A stretch of DNA of 27,434 nucleotides. Origin: Candidatus Omnitrophica bacterium 4484_49. Its GTDB lineage: Bacteria > Omnitrophota > Gorgyraeia > Kaelpiales > Kaelpiaceae. Of the stretch, positions 6,793-14,030 are shown one piece after another (the first letter of the stretch is position 1; each line of letters opens with the position of its first letter). Both the position numbers and the translations under genes were made by a program. The notes under the pieces are model-generated. The model was not told the DNA's origin and ran no database searches. It saw only the letters and a list, made by a program, of their open reading frames with translations. Where the stretch lies: positions 1-27,434 of the forward strand of contig NATI01000006.1 in assembly GCA_002085265.1 (NCBI GenBank), read 5' to 3'.

Positions 6793-7003
6793 TACCTTCT
6801 GAACTTTCTGACTTTTGTTCCTCAGCTTCTTTTTTCACCACATGTTTTGCTGTCTTTAACCTCTTTCTCTTATATTTGGGCAATTTGAATACATCAACTT
6901 CTTCGCCCTCTTTTTTCATCACCAGTGCAATCCGCTCAAATCGTTTGAGGACATTCCTCTGCTGGGCCTGGGTTTTGATTTTCAAACTGGGATGTTTACT
7001 CAT
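6785..7003 (-). CDS. PVC-type small basic protein
   Basis: The 72-residue product begins MSKHPSLKIKTQAQQRNVLK, then RFERIALVMKKE and LPKYKRKRLKTAKHVVKK, with an acidic tail. The start motif, the RNVLKRFERI core and the later LPK motif match the small basic protein family known from Chlamydiae, Verrucomicrobia, Planctomycetes and relatives, which has been proposed as a PVC signature and suspected to bind nucleic acid or the ribosome. The sequence does not show its function directly. The ATG (7001-7003) has a strong AGGAGG at proper spacing. The gene overlaps the SPOR gene by 8 bp and the SH3-protein gene by 8 bp, so all three are probably translated together. This is the best taxonomic marker in the window. 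Confidence 0.8.
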   Translation of the reverse strand: MSKHPSLKIKTQAQQRNVLKRFERIALVMKKEGEEVDVFKLPKYKRKRLKTAKHVVKKEAEEQKSESSEGNE

Positions 7004-7550
7004 CTTCTTCTCCTCCTTTCACTTTTTTTATAAACGCATCTCGATAATCCTTCCTCAACTTTTTAAGAGCCTTTTCTGCATCTTTTCTACGATCATAATA
7101 GCCAGCATACACTATACTCCATCTCCCAGATTTCTTAATTACCACATCGTATCCCTTCCTCTCCAGTCTTTTTTTCTCAGCCAGAGCATAATCTCTATTT
7201 TTATAAGCCACGAGTTGAACTAGATATCTGTATTTCGTAATATTCTCTCCTGGAGAGAAAGCCTCTGTCTGAAGAATAGTCTGAGTGTTGTTCTCTACAT
7301 TAGATATTTTAACAGGATGTGGCTCACTTTCCGTAGAACCTGCGTCACTAGGCTTTTTTACCCCTATGTTGTACCCCAAAAGGTATCCACATACCCCCAC
7401 TCCCAGAAAGAGCAATATTACCAGAGCTATCTTTTCCTCGTTGAGTTTTACATATCTTTCGTGAACTAATCTGAATTCTCTGACAAATCTCCTTTTAGTC
7501 CCTCTTCCCTTCCCCAAATCTGGGAACAACTCACTGCTATATCTGGCCAT
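6996..7550 (-). CDS. Single-pass membrane protein with SPOR domain
   Basis: The 184-residue protein has a basic cytoplasmic N-terminus (residues 1-40), one membrane segment (about 41-62, IALVILLFLGVGVCGYLLGY), a periplasmic linker, and a C-terminal SPOR domain (about 105-178; YRYLVQLVAYKNRDYALAEK, WSIVYAGYYDRRKDAEKAL). SPOR domains bind denuded glycan strands at the division septum, so a role in cell division or septal wall handling is likely, as for FtsN or DedD. It is followed by the small basic protein gene and the SH3 gene, giving a group of envelope proteins. The ATG lies 3 bp after the lipoprotein gene stop. No other division gene is nearby. Confidence 0.88.
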   Translation of the reverse strand: MARYSSELFPDLGKGRGTKRRFVREFRLVHERYVKLNEEKIALVILLFLGVGVCGYLLGYNIGVKKPSDAGSTESEPHPVKISNVENNTQTILQTEAFSPGENITKYRYLVQLVAYKNRDYALAEKKRLERKGYDVVIKKSGRWSIVYAGYYDRRKDAEKALKKLRKDYRDAFIKKVKGGEEDE

Positions 7551-7553
7551 CTT

Positions 7554-8282
7554 TTATTCATTCCTCTGGAATTTAAAAACAAAATCCACACTTCCCAGTG
7601 CTTCGTCATTCACATCAAATGCAGTTTTTATATTGGAAAGTACAAATTTTATTCTTTTGGCTTTTGGGTTAGGCATAAGGAAACATACAAATCCATCATA
7701 TATTACACCCGGGAAAACATAACCACCGGTAAGCTCAATAGACTTGAGAAGTGCCTTTTTCCTTTCCAATCTCCGACCAGCAAGACCTTTCACCAATCCT
7801 GCAGAAGGTCCATATATTCCGGAAGCAAAATCAGAAGTTGTTTTAGCAAAAGTGTATACAAAACTTTTGGCCTGATAAATATCAATTATCCTGTCAGCAT
7901 TTATATACATATACTGAGTTCCCAAATCATCAATAACAACAAAATTCCCAGGGTCAAGATATATCCGGGAATCAGAATTATTCTCTATTCTTACTTTAAA
8001 CACTATTACACCTGGTGGATAAGGATTCTCTCCTGCCAGGTGCCCGAATGTATGCTTATCCTGAAAAATTTTATTTAATTCCGGATAGAGCATAAACTCC
8101 ACACCAACTTTAACTCCATCTTTCTCATCTTCCTGTTTAAGAGGAGATAATTTATATTTTCGATAATCAAATTTACTTTCAGCAGTTAACTGCCCTTTTC
8201 TTCCCTGAATATACACATAATTACTGGCGCAACCTGATAATAGAAATATTCCCAATATTATTACTAAATCTTTACTATTCAT
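7554..8282 (-). CDS. Predicted lipoprotein of unknown function
   Basis: The 242-residue protein has an N-terminal lipoprotein signal (MNSKDLVIILGIFLLSGCAS) with lipobox LSGC and the lipid-modified Cys at residue 18. I do not recognise the mature part. It contains beta-rich stretches such as GVIVFKVRIENNSDSRIYLD and NFVVIDDLGTQYMYI near residues 91-130, then a helix-prone, Gly- and Lys-rich segment (about 145-185) and a final strand region ending SVDFVFKFQRNE. The first beta part resembles the immunoglobulin-like fold seen in lipoproteins of the DUF4352 style, which is only a guess. It is coupled to the upstream winged-helix gene (8-bp overlap) and lies 3 bp before the SPOR gene. Confidence 0.75.
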   Translation of the reverse strand: MNSKDLVIILGIFLLSGCASNYVYIQGRKGQLTAESKFDYRKYKLSPLKQEDEKDGVKVGVEFMLYPELNKIFQDKHTFGHLAGENPYPPGVIVFKVRIENNSDSRIYLDPGNFVVIDDLGTQYMYINADRIIDIYQAKSFVYTFAKTTSDFASGIYGPSAGLVKGLAGRRLERKKALLKSIELTGGYVFPGVIYDGFVCFLMPNPKAKRIKFVLSNIKTAFDVNDEALGSVDFVFKFQRNE

Positions 8283-8556
8283 TTTGCAACCCTTCCATAA
8301 ACCTTGCTATTTTCTCCATCAACTCCTTATCCTGAGTGTAAGAGTAAGCCTCAGCCAGATAAGTTTTGTCTTTATTGATCACTTTTTTCTTCACAAGATA
8401 ATCCAATTTTTTCCTCACTGTTTTGAGCTCCTCTCCAATCCATTTGGATATATTCTCGGCACTGTCAATACATGAGGGATTTTCATGAAAAAATTTCACA
8501 ATTTTTAACAGTACGGGGTCATTTTTTATTTTAACGAAAATATTTCTTTTAATCAT
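8275..8556 (-). CDS. Small winged-helix domain protein
   Basis: This 93-residue protein is predicted to be a winged helix-turn-helix. Residues about 14-24 form a first helix (PVLLKIVKFFHENP), 32-56 the turn and recognition helices (SAENISKWIGEELKTVRKKL), and 52-68 a wing-like turn (LDYLVKKKVINKDKTYLAEA), followed by a C-terminal helix. It could regulate transcription, perhaps of this operon, or simply bind a partner protein. The ATG overlaps the stop of the HD-GYP fragment (ATGA, 4 bp), and its own 3' end overlaps the lipoprotein gene. Its start MIKRNIFVKIKNDP is preferred since no better-placed start is seen. Function beyond the fold is unknown. Confidence 0.72.
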   Translation of the reverse strand: MIKRNIFVKIKNDPVLLKIVKFFHENPSCIDSAENISKWIGEELKTVRKKLDYLVKKKVINKDKTYLAEAYSYTQDKELMEKIARFMEGLQNE

Positions 8557-9104
8557 TTGCCAGCGCCCTCCTCCAGCATTCTGCAGGCTATCCTTTTTAT
8601 CTTTCCCTTTTTAACTGCCCTCAGGAAAGCATCCACAACATGGGGGTCAAATTGTCTACCACTTTGCTTTTTTATCTCTTCCACCGCTTCCTCAAAACCC
8701 AGACTTTTCTTATATGGACGATGGCAGATCATAGCCTCGAAAGCATCAGCCACACATAATATCCTAGCACCTAAAGGGATCTTTCTACCTCTTAACCCCT
8801 TAGGATATCCCTTCCCGTCGTATCTTTCATGATGGTAAAGAATTATTGGCACTATGGGCTTCAATGATTTTATGGATTTCACAATCTCTGCACTTTTTAA
8901 AGGATGCTCCATAATGGAGCGATATTCCTCAGGGGTAAGTCGTCCCGGCTTTTTCAATATCTCTTCAGGAATTGCTACCTTCCCAGTATCCAACAGAAGA
9001 GTAGCATATTTTATATATTCTTTCTCTTTAGGAGAAACTCCATATTCATCAGCAATAGCCATAACCAAATCCACAAAAACTCTGCGTTTCATAAAGCTGG
9101 GCAT
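8553..9104 (-). pseudogene. Truncated, out-of-frame HD-GYP domain (3' part of a GAF/HD-GYP gene)
   Basis: The 183-residue frame encodes most of an HD-GYP domain, the family of cyclic-di-GMP phosphodiesterases and relatives. Motifs seen are HP (67-68), HHERYDGKGYPKGL (91-104), VADAFEAM (118-125), RPYKK and GRQFDPHVV. The first helix with its usual histidine is missing, and the HD motif LLHDIGK reads LLLDTGK, so the HD histidine is Leu38. No Shine-Dalgarno sequence precedes the first ATG, and the N-terminus overlaps the GAF gene in another frame. The simplest reading is that a GAF-HD-GYP gene lost a short out-of-frame segment between the domains. Translation by reinitiation inside the GAF gene cannot be excluded. 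Any product would probably be catalytically dead but might still bind nucleotide or protein. Confidence 0.7.
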
Positions 9105-9987
9105 TTTTTATGGCTACAATGGCCTGCTCTGCAAACACGGTAACAATTTCACGGTCATTTATATCAAAAGGCTTTCCACTCTGCTTTTCCCGAAGACTTA
9201 TAACCCCTACAAGTTCTTCCTCCATTAAAGGCACCCACAATCTCCTGGGAGTCAATATAACAGCACCTTCATCGAGTGCTCTACCTATTTTACTTTTTTC
9301 CAGATTTATACTCTTTGCCCGGGGTTTAGAATTTACACTTACAACTGCAGAGGGCTGGAGTTTATTTCCCTTCCGGACATATATAATACAAGTCTTAGAC
9401 CTTGTAACCTGAAGACAGAGACGAGCCAGTCTGGGGAGAAGTTCATCCATATTCAGAGTAGAAGAAATCAACCTGTGGACAGTATGGACAGTGGAAAGAG
9501 CGATCGCCCGAGGTCTTAAATTACTGTGAACTTTTATCAGCTCTATCTCCTTTAAAGCCTTCTCCAAAGAAAGCAAAAGGAAATCCTCCACGAATTTTAA
9601 AAGCTGGGCATTGAGTCTCCCTTTATTTATCAATACGCATAGAAAACCATATATAAGCCCTCCATGGTAGAGTGGAAAAACCCAGCCTTCATCAGCAAAG
9701 GAACATTTCACCTCTTCGATCTTTTTACTCCTAACACATCGCTTCAATTTCCTGTATATGCTCTGAATACACTCCTTGGTAACTTTAGCCTTAACCTCGG
9801 CTTCCTGAAGTACGGTTCTTAATGTGGATCTAATTTCCTCTGAGGTTTTCTGAGTACTGGTTCTGGAAAAAAGAACAAGAATTGTATTCCTACCCGTAAG
9901 ACTATCGAGGTGATATTTTAAGCGCTCAATATCTCCACTTCCTGATATAGTATCTACAACTTTTTTTTCCAATGAGAATCCATTCAT
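9049..9987 (-). CDS. GAF-domain signalling protein (5' part of a broken GAF/HD-GYP gene)
   Basis: The 312-residue protein has an N-terminal GAF-like sensor region (about residues 10-150; PLYHGGLIYGFLCVL) and a second, clearer GAF domain (about 165-298; MDELLPRLARLCLQVTRSKT, VPLMEEELVGVISL, then IVTVFAEQAIVAIKNAQLYE). In related proteins AIKNAQLYE is followed by a linker and an HD-GYP domain; here the frame runs 12 more codons to a stop while the HD-GYP sequence continues in another frame. GAF domains bind small molecules such as cyclic nucleotides or haem; the ligand here is unknown. The ATG (9985-9987) has no Shine-Dalgarno sequence, but a promoter predicted 11 bases upstream would give an almost leaderless mRNA. 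Confidence 0.78.
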   Translation of the reverse strand: MNGFSLEKKVVDTISGSGDIERLKYHLDSLTGRNTILVLFSRTSTQKTSEEIRSTLRTVLQEAEVKAKVTKECIQSIYRKLKRCVRSKKIEEVKCSFADEGWVFPLYHGGLIYGFLCVLINKGRLNAQLLKFVEDFLLLSLEKALKEIELIKVHSNLRPRAIALSTVHTVHRLISSTLNMDELLPRLARLCLQVTRSKTCIIYVRKGNKLQPSAVVSVNSKPRAKSINLEKSKIGRALDEGAVILTPRRLWVPLMEEELVGVISLREKQSGKPFDINDREIVTVFAEQAIVAIKNAQLYETQSFCGFGYGYC

Positions 9988-9997
9988 CTTGGATAAT

Positions 9998-10026
9998 ATT
10001 TTAACTCCGAGAGGAGTTTTTTACAA
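9998..10026 (-). promoter_or_regulatory. Candidate promoter with an inverted repeat in its spacer
   Basis: On the minus strand TTGTAA (10021-10026) and TAAAAT (9998-10003) are separated by 17 bp. The inverted repeat AACTCC-(4)-GGAGTT (10003-10018) fills most of the spacer, a good site for a regulator. The expected transcript start, about 9991, is some 4 bases before the GAF-gene ATG. The same repeat followed by Ts on the plus strand looks like a short terminator, but no plus-strand gene precedes it. Confidence 0.5.
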
Positions 10027-11217
10027 TTAAACTCTGGTTAGAGGGTCAAACAGTTTTTTGTATTCGTCCTGTGCGTATCTATCGGTCATAGAGGCGATGT
10101 AATCACAGATAGCTCTTTTTACCCCGTCTTTTTCCATTCGCTTCTGAATATGAGAAGGTAGTTGTGTAGGCTGACTTAAATAGACATTAAAAAGTTCCCT
10201 TACAGTCCTCTTTGCCTTTTCTGCCATCCGGATAACCCGATAATGATGATAGAGTCGTTCCAGTAAAAAATTTCTTAAAGGAGTTCTTTTTTCCTCCATC
10301 TCTCTACTGAAGGATATCAATCTCCAGGAAGCTCTTCTCACCTCCTCCACACTCCTCACACCCCTCAGATTCCTTAACGAGGTATGTATTAAATCTTTAA
10401 CTTTTATATCAATCAGAGTGCGAATTATCTGATGTTTCTTTATGGCAAATGGTAGATTGGTATATTTCTTCCTTACCACACTCTCAGCCTCCTTCCACAG
10501 ACAAACTTTCTCCAGTTCTCCTTCGCTTACCAGCCCCGAGGTAAGACCATCATCAAGGTCATGATTATCATAAGCAATCTCATCAGCTATGTCTACTACC
10601 TGGGCTTCCAGAGTGGGCCTTTCTTGATTGTAAAACTCACTGATGTCAAGATTCCCATAGACTGGAGGAAGTTGTGATTCCGTAAGAGAACGATAGCCAA
10701 AATCGTATCGGGTGGAATGCTTTATCAATCCCTCTCTGACTTCAAATGTCAAATTCAAACCTGAAAACTCAGGATACCTTTCCTCCAGATAATCGACGAC
10801 CCGCAATCCCTGAAGATTGTGGTCAAATCCTCCCTCATCAGCGAGTAATTCTTTGAGCACCTCCTCCCCGGAATGACCAAAAGGAGTATGTCCGATATCG
10901 TGCCCCAGGGCTATCGCTTCTACCAGATCGGTATTTAGCCCTAGGGCGCGAGCAATAGAACGGGCGATTTGAGCCACCTCCAGCGTATGCGTGAGTCGTG
11001 TCCGGTAGTAATCGCCCTCATGAATAACAAACACCTGGGTTTTGTATTCCAATCTCCGGAAAGCCGTAGAGTGAATTATGCGATCGCGGTCTCTCTGGAA
11101 ACAGGTACGAAATTCATGCTCAGGCTCAGGATACCTTCTCCCCTTACTCTGGCTACTGCGTACAGCATAGGGAGCAAGGGTTTTCTCTTCCAGTTTCTGA
11201 TATTCCTCTCTATTCAT
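10027..11217 (-). CDS. dgt: Deoxyguanosine triphosphate triphosphohydrolase-like HD protein
   Basis: The 396-residue protein belongs to the dNTP triphosphohydrolase family (dGTPase type 2), which cleaves dNTPs to the nucleoside and triphosphate and influences dNTP pools. The N-terminal signature RRYPEPEHEFRTCFQRDRDR followed by STAFRRLEYKTQVF is characteristic. The HD metal site is formed by His77 (RLTHTLEVAQ), His106-Asp107 (LGHDIGHTPFGHSGE) and a later Asp in DIADEIAYDNHDLDDGL. Length and motifs are complete, so activity is expected. It starts one base after the stop of the HIT gene. Whether it prefers dGTP or all dNTPs cannot be read from the sequence. Confidence 0.92.
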   Translation of the reverse strand: MNREEYQKLEEKTLAPYAVRSSQSKGRRYPEPEHEFRTCFQRDRDRIIHSTAFRRLEYKTQVFVIHEGDYYRTRLTHTLEVAQIARSIARALGLNTDLVEAIALGHDIGHTPFGHSGEEVLKELLADEGGFDHNLQGLRVVDYLEERYPEFSGLNLTFEVREGLIKHSTRYDFGYRSLTESQLPPVYGNLDISEFYNQERPTLEAQVVDIADEIAYDNHDLDDGLTSGLVSEGELEKVCLWKEAESVVRKKYTNLPFAIKKHQIIRTLIDIKVKDLIHTSLRNLRGVRSVEEVRRASWRLISFSREMEEKRTPLRNFLLERLYHHYRVIRMAEKAKRTVRELFNVYLSQPTQLPSHIQKRMEKDGVKRAICDYIASMTDRYAQDEYKKLFDPLTRV

Positions 11218-11218
11218 T

Positions 11219-11686
11219 CTATCGTAACAGGTTATAAACCTCTTCCAAGGACTGAGAGATCACTTTAGTATCAGATATCACCGGCATAAAATTGGTATCC
11301 CCTCCCCATCGGGGAACGATATGAAAATGAATATGATGTTCAAAGCCAGCCCCAGCTACTTTCCCTACATTCAACCCCACATTGAATCCATCCGGGCTTA
11401 ACTTCTTTTTTAACTTTAACTCATACTCCTTAAGGAATTGAAACAACTCTGCCATCTCGCACTTTCTGAGATGGGATATTTCACTGATGTGTCTGTAAGG
11501 AGCAATCATCAAATGGCCGTTGTTATAAGGATAAACATTCAAAATTACAAAACAGTATTTTCCTCTTTTCAGAATAAAGTTTTCACGGTCGTTTCTGGAC
11601 TTCGCCTTTTCACAAAATATGCAATCTGACTTTTTCCCTACTGTCTGAATATATCCCGACCTCCAGGGAGCCCACAATCTTTCCAT
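11219..11686 (-). CDS. HIT family nucleotide hydrolase/transferase
   Basis: The 155-residue protein carries the histidine-triad catalytic motif HHIHFHIVPRW (His118, His120, His122), preceded by the family segments VILNVYPYNNGHLMIAPYRH and FNVGLNVGKVAGAG. A zinc-binding CIFC pair (Cys22, Cys25) lies near the N-terminus. The ending PRWGGDTNFMPVISDTKVI is typical of the Ap4A phosphorylase-like HIT branch. Likely substrates are dinucleoside polyphosphates or nucleotide conjugates. The ATG at 11684-11686 is preferred over the TTG one codon before it, because it overlaps the upstream stop as TGATG and GGAGAGA lies at good spacing. It sits just before dgt, so both encode nucleotide-handling enzymes. 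Confidence 0.9.
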   Translation of the reverse strand: MERLWAPWRSGYIQTVGKKSDCIFCEKAKSRNDRENFILKRGKYCFVILNVYPYNNGHLMIAPYRHISEISHLRKCEMAELFQFLKEYELKLKKKLSPDGFNVGLNVGKVAGAGFEHHIHFHIVPRWGGDTNFMPVISDTKVISQSLEEVYNLLR

Positions 11687-13278
11687 CAATCTCTCTCCAC
11701 TACAATGTATCCTGGTCTGTATAACTCCAGAAGATAGTTCAACAATTCCATATCCCAGACCCAGAAGCCTCCGGCCTTCAGAATTGTACTTATGTTTACC
11801 CCTACACTCTTTAAAGGAACAAATATGCGATAATAATCCCCTTTTAAAAATGTCCTATTTAATTTAATCGCTGTCCCTTCATCAGGTACTTGGAAACACA
11901 CCACTACAACCCAGGGGACTCCTTTTTTCTTCTTGGCTACCAAACACAGAATCTCAGGCGAAATCTCTTTTTCTATAATAGAAGTAAACTTCGGAAGAAG
12001 CTTCCTTCTACCATTAATCACCACGTATTCATTGCTAAACGAACTGAGTAAATCTTTAACCAGTTGTACAACCTGCTTCTGTTCCCGCCGATCATTAGGC
12101 TTGTAAATCCTGGGGATAATGTTTCCAATCCCGCGAGAAAAAAGCTCCAGTTCCTCTCTCTTAGAAAGCTTCAAACCCATAACATTAGGCTGATAAGCAT
12201 ATAACAACCACAGGCGGAATAAGGGATCTTTAATTCTATAAAAACTACCTGATTTTTCCAGATGTCCATTAAGGGAGGTAGTAAGCAAACCGGGCCTCAA
12301 CTTCTCCTCCAGTTCTTTTTTGCGGATATTTCCCTTTGCCACTTCCAGAACGAATGAGAGGTATTCTCTATTCTCTTTATATGGAAGAGAAGAACTCAAT
12401 TTTTCCTGGAAATACCTGTAAAGAAATCCTTTGTTATCAAGGATATTTTCCCGAATAGCCACAATTAAACCCTCTTCGTCCAAAGCCCTGAGATTATCTT
12501 TTATCCATCCTGTGAGAATATCCAGATATAAAGGATAACCAGCCGTAAGAAATATAAGGATATCCAAAACTCTGGAAGCAGCAGAAACTCCTCTGTGGTT
12601 AAGAAATTCAATCGCTTCCGAATAAGAGAACCTTTTTAATTCTAAAATCTCGAAATTGCCAAAAAGTAAGGAAAACTCAGAATGTAAAATTGATTTTGCC
12701 TTCTGGACATCAGAACTGATAAGGATAAATAAAGAGTTATCATTAAGCATAATATGTTCCCTGAGCAACCTCGCCCAGGAATTTATTTTGAGGTCTTCCA
12801 GTGTAAAGAATTCGTCAATTATATACACACATCTGAGTTTCAGGTGACGATAAATAATTTTGTCCAGTTGAAGCAAATCTTGAAGAAGTTCTCCGTAATC
12901 TCCATTCCGATAACACTCTTCTAAATTATGGACAAATTTTTTAAAATAACTGAATTTCTCCCCCAGAACTTCTTCCCCATTTCCCAACGCTGGAAATGCC
13001 TTATCACTGAATTTGTTGAGAAAGAAAAACAACGAACCCAGAAAACTATCTTTTAGAAATCCCTCTTCCAGATTAATATATATTGGAAAAAGGTCTTTAC
13101 CAAGAACATGGTGGATATACTTTAAGACTAAAGAAGTCTTACCGATATTCACTGGTCCCAGGATAGCCAAATTCCTCCTGTAACCTTTGAGAAAGTCCTC
13201 TTTGATTTTATCTATTCGCTGGAGTTCAAAACTACGAGCACAAAATCTATCCAGAGGGACAGGACCTACCTTAATCAT
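11686..13278 (-). CDS. P-loop ATPase of the archaeal ATPase/DUF234 type
   Basis: The 530-residue protein has Walker A GPVNIGKTS (41-49), Walker B CVYIIDEF (150-157) and a sensor-1-like strand LFILISSD, as in the ATPase_2/AAA_14 group of STAND-related ATPases. A winged-helix-like middle region (about 300-360) is followed by SFYRIKDPLFRLWLLYAYQP, typical of the border to a DUF234-like domain. The C-terminal third (about 400-530), with repeated beta strands (VVVVCFQVP, YYRIFVPLKS), recalls the nuclease-like fold of DUF234, but I cannot confirm catalytic residues. Members of this group are mostly of unknown function and often occur as scattered copies. It overlaps the LysM/LytM gene by 8 bp and the HIT gene by 1 bp, so it appears to be a fixed member of the operon. 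Confidence 0.8.
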   Translation of the reverse strand: MIKVGPVPLDRFCARSFELQRIDKIKEDFLKGYRRNLAILGPVNIGKTSLVLKYIHHVLGKDLFPIYINLEEGFLKDSFLGSLFFFLNKFSDKAFPALGNGEEVLGEKFSYFKKFVHNLEECYRNGDYGELLQDLLQLDKIIYRHLKLRCVYIIDEFFTLEDLKINSWARLLREHIMLNDNSLFILISSDVQKAKSILHSEFSLLFGNFEILELKRFSYSEAIEFLNHRGVSAASRVLDILIFLTAGYPLYLDILTGWIKDNLRALDEEGLIVAIRENILDNKGFLYRYFQEKLSSSLPYKENREYLSFVLEVAKGNIRKKELEEKLRPGLLTTSLNGHLEKSGSFYRIKDPLFRLWLLYAYQPNVMGLKLSKREELELFSRGIGNIIPRIYKPNDRREQKQVVQLVKDLLSSFSNEYVVINGRRKLLPKFTSIIEKEISPEILCLVAKKKKGVPWVVVVCFQVPDEGTAIKLNRTFLKGDYYRIFVPLKSVGVNISTILKAGGFWVWDMELLNYLLELYRPGYIVVERD

Positions 13279-13942
13279 TTATTCCTCCCAGATAATATAA
13301 AGGGTCTACAGGTTTATGTCCTTTTCTGATCTCGAAGTGGAGGACAGGATGTTGAGGAGATAAAGCTGCAATAGTCTCTCCCTGATTTACAAATTCTCCT
13401 TTACTAACGAAAACCTTATCAGCATAAGCGTATACAGAATAAATCTCGTCACCGTGATCAATTATTATCACATTCCCGTATCCCTTAAGGTCTTCCCCCG
13501 AATAGGAAACAACCCCACTCTTAACCGCTCTTACATTATAATCTCCGGAACTCAAAATATCTATACCTTTACTTATGCCCCGTTTTGTTTTTTGATGATA
13601 GTTAACAATCACCTTACCATTAACAGGCCAGATGAATTTTTTTTCAGACAGAGATATTGTTTTTTCTACTCCTGGAATGTAAAGGAGCTGCCCTTCTTTA
13701 ATCATAGAAGGATTGGCAAGGTTATTAGCTCTGACTATATCCTGAATCTGGACATCATAGGCCCTGGCTATTCGGTATAGAGTTTCTCCCTTCTGGACTT
13801 TATGATACACCCCCCGAGAGGGAGGTTCTGGGGGCTGAAAAACCTCATGTGCAGAGATAACTTCATACTCGGAACTTTCCCGGCGAGGGACAGCAGCACA
13901 TCCATAGAATACCAAAAATAAGAAGACAAAATATCTACTCAT
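13271..13942 (-). CDS. NlpD-like lipoprotein with LysM and degenerate LytM (M23) domains
   Basis: The 223-residue protein has a short N-terminal export signal ending FYGC (Cys15), a plausible though imperfect lipobox. A LysM peptidoglycan-binding domain spans about 46-90 (YHKVQKGETLYRIARAYDVQ, IKEGQLLYIP). A LytM/M23 fold spans about 105-218. Of the M23 zinc and catalytic positions, Asp128 remains (KGIDIL) but the preceding His is Lys125, the YAHL His is Tyr172 (YAYADK), and only the second His of HLHFE survives (VLHFEIRK). This matches the degenerate LytM proteins EnvC and NlpD, which activate cell-wall amidases at division rather than cutting peptidoglycan themselves. No amidase gene lies in the window. 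It starts 16 bp after the tRNA-Gly gene. Confidence 0.86.
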   Translation of the reverse strand: MSRYFVFLFLVFYGCAAVPRRESSEYEVISAHEVFQPPEPPSRGVYHKVQKGETLYRIARAYDVQIQDIVRANNLANPSMIKEGQLLYIPGVEKTISLSEKKFIWPVNGKVIVNYHQKTKRGISKGIDILSSGDYNVRAVKSGVVSYSGEDLKGYGNVIIIDHGDEIYSVYAYADKVFVSKGEFVNQGETIAALSPQHPVLHFEIRKGHKPVDPLYYLGGIND

Positions 13943-13958
13943 CCTAAACTCAGTTTCC

Positions 13959-14030
13959 AGCGGGCGAGGGGATTCGAACCCCCGACGTCAGGCTTGGGAA
14001 GCCTGCATTCTGCCCCTGAATTACGCCCGC
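13959..14030 (-). tRNA. tRNA-Gly, anticodon TCC
   Basis: The 72-base minus-strand tRNA folds into a full cloverleaf: acceptor stem GCGGGCG/CGCCCGC (seven perfect pairs), D stem ATTC/GAAT, anticodon stem CAGGC/GCCTG around loop TTCCCAA (anticodon TCC), and T arm GGGGG-TTCGAAT-CCCCT. The discriminator is T and CCA is not encoded. Its first 10 bases are also the last codons and stop of thiC. The LysM/LytM gene begins 16 bp after its 3' end. Confidence 0.96.

Noticed and set aside
9095..9112. Programmed frameshifting at the A-run near the GAF/HD-GYP junction
   Set aside because: The slippery A-run would favour a -1 shift, but the HD-GYP frame is +1, and the linker helix is missing, so a shift would not rebuild the normal domain.
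10003..10022. Hairpin plus T-run as a plus-strand terminator
   Set aside because: No plus-strand gene precedes it, the stem is only 6 bp, and the same bases fit a minus-strand promoter spacer better.
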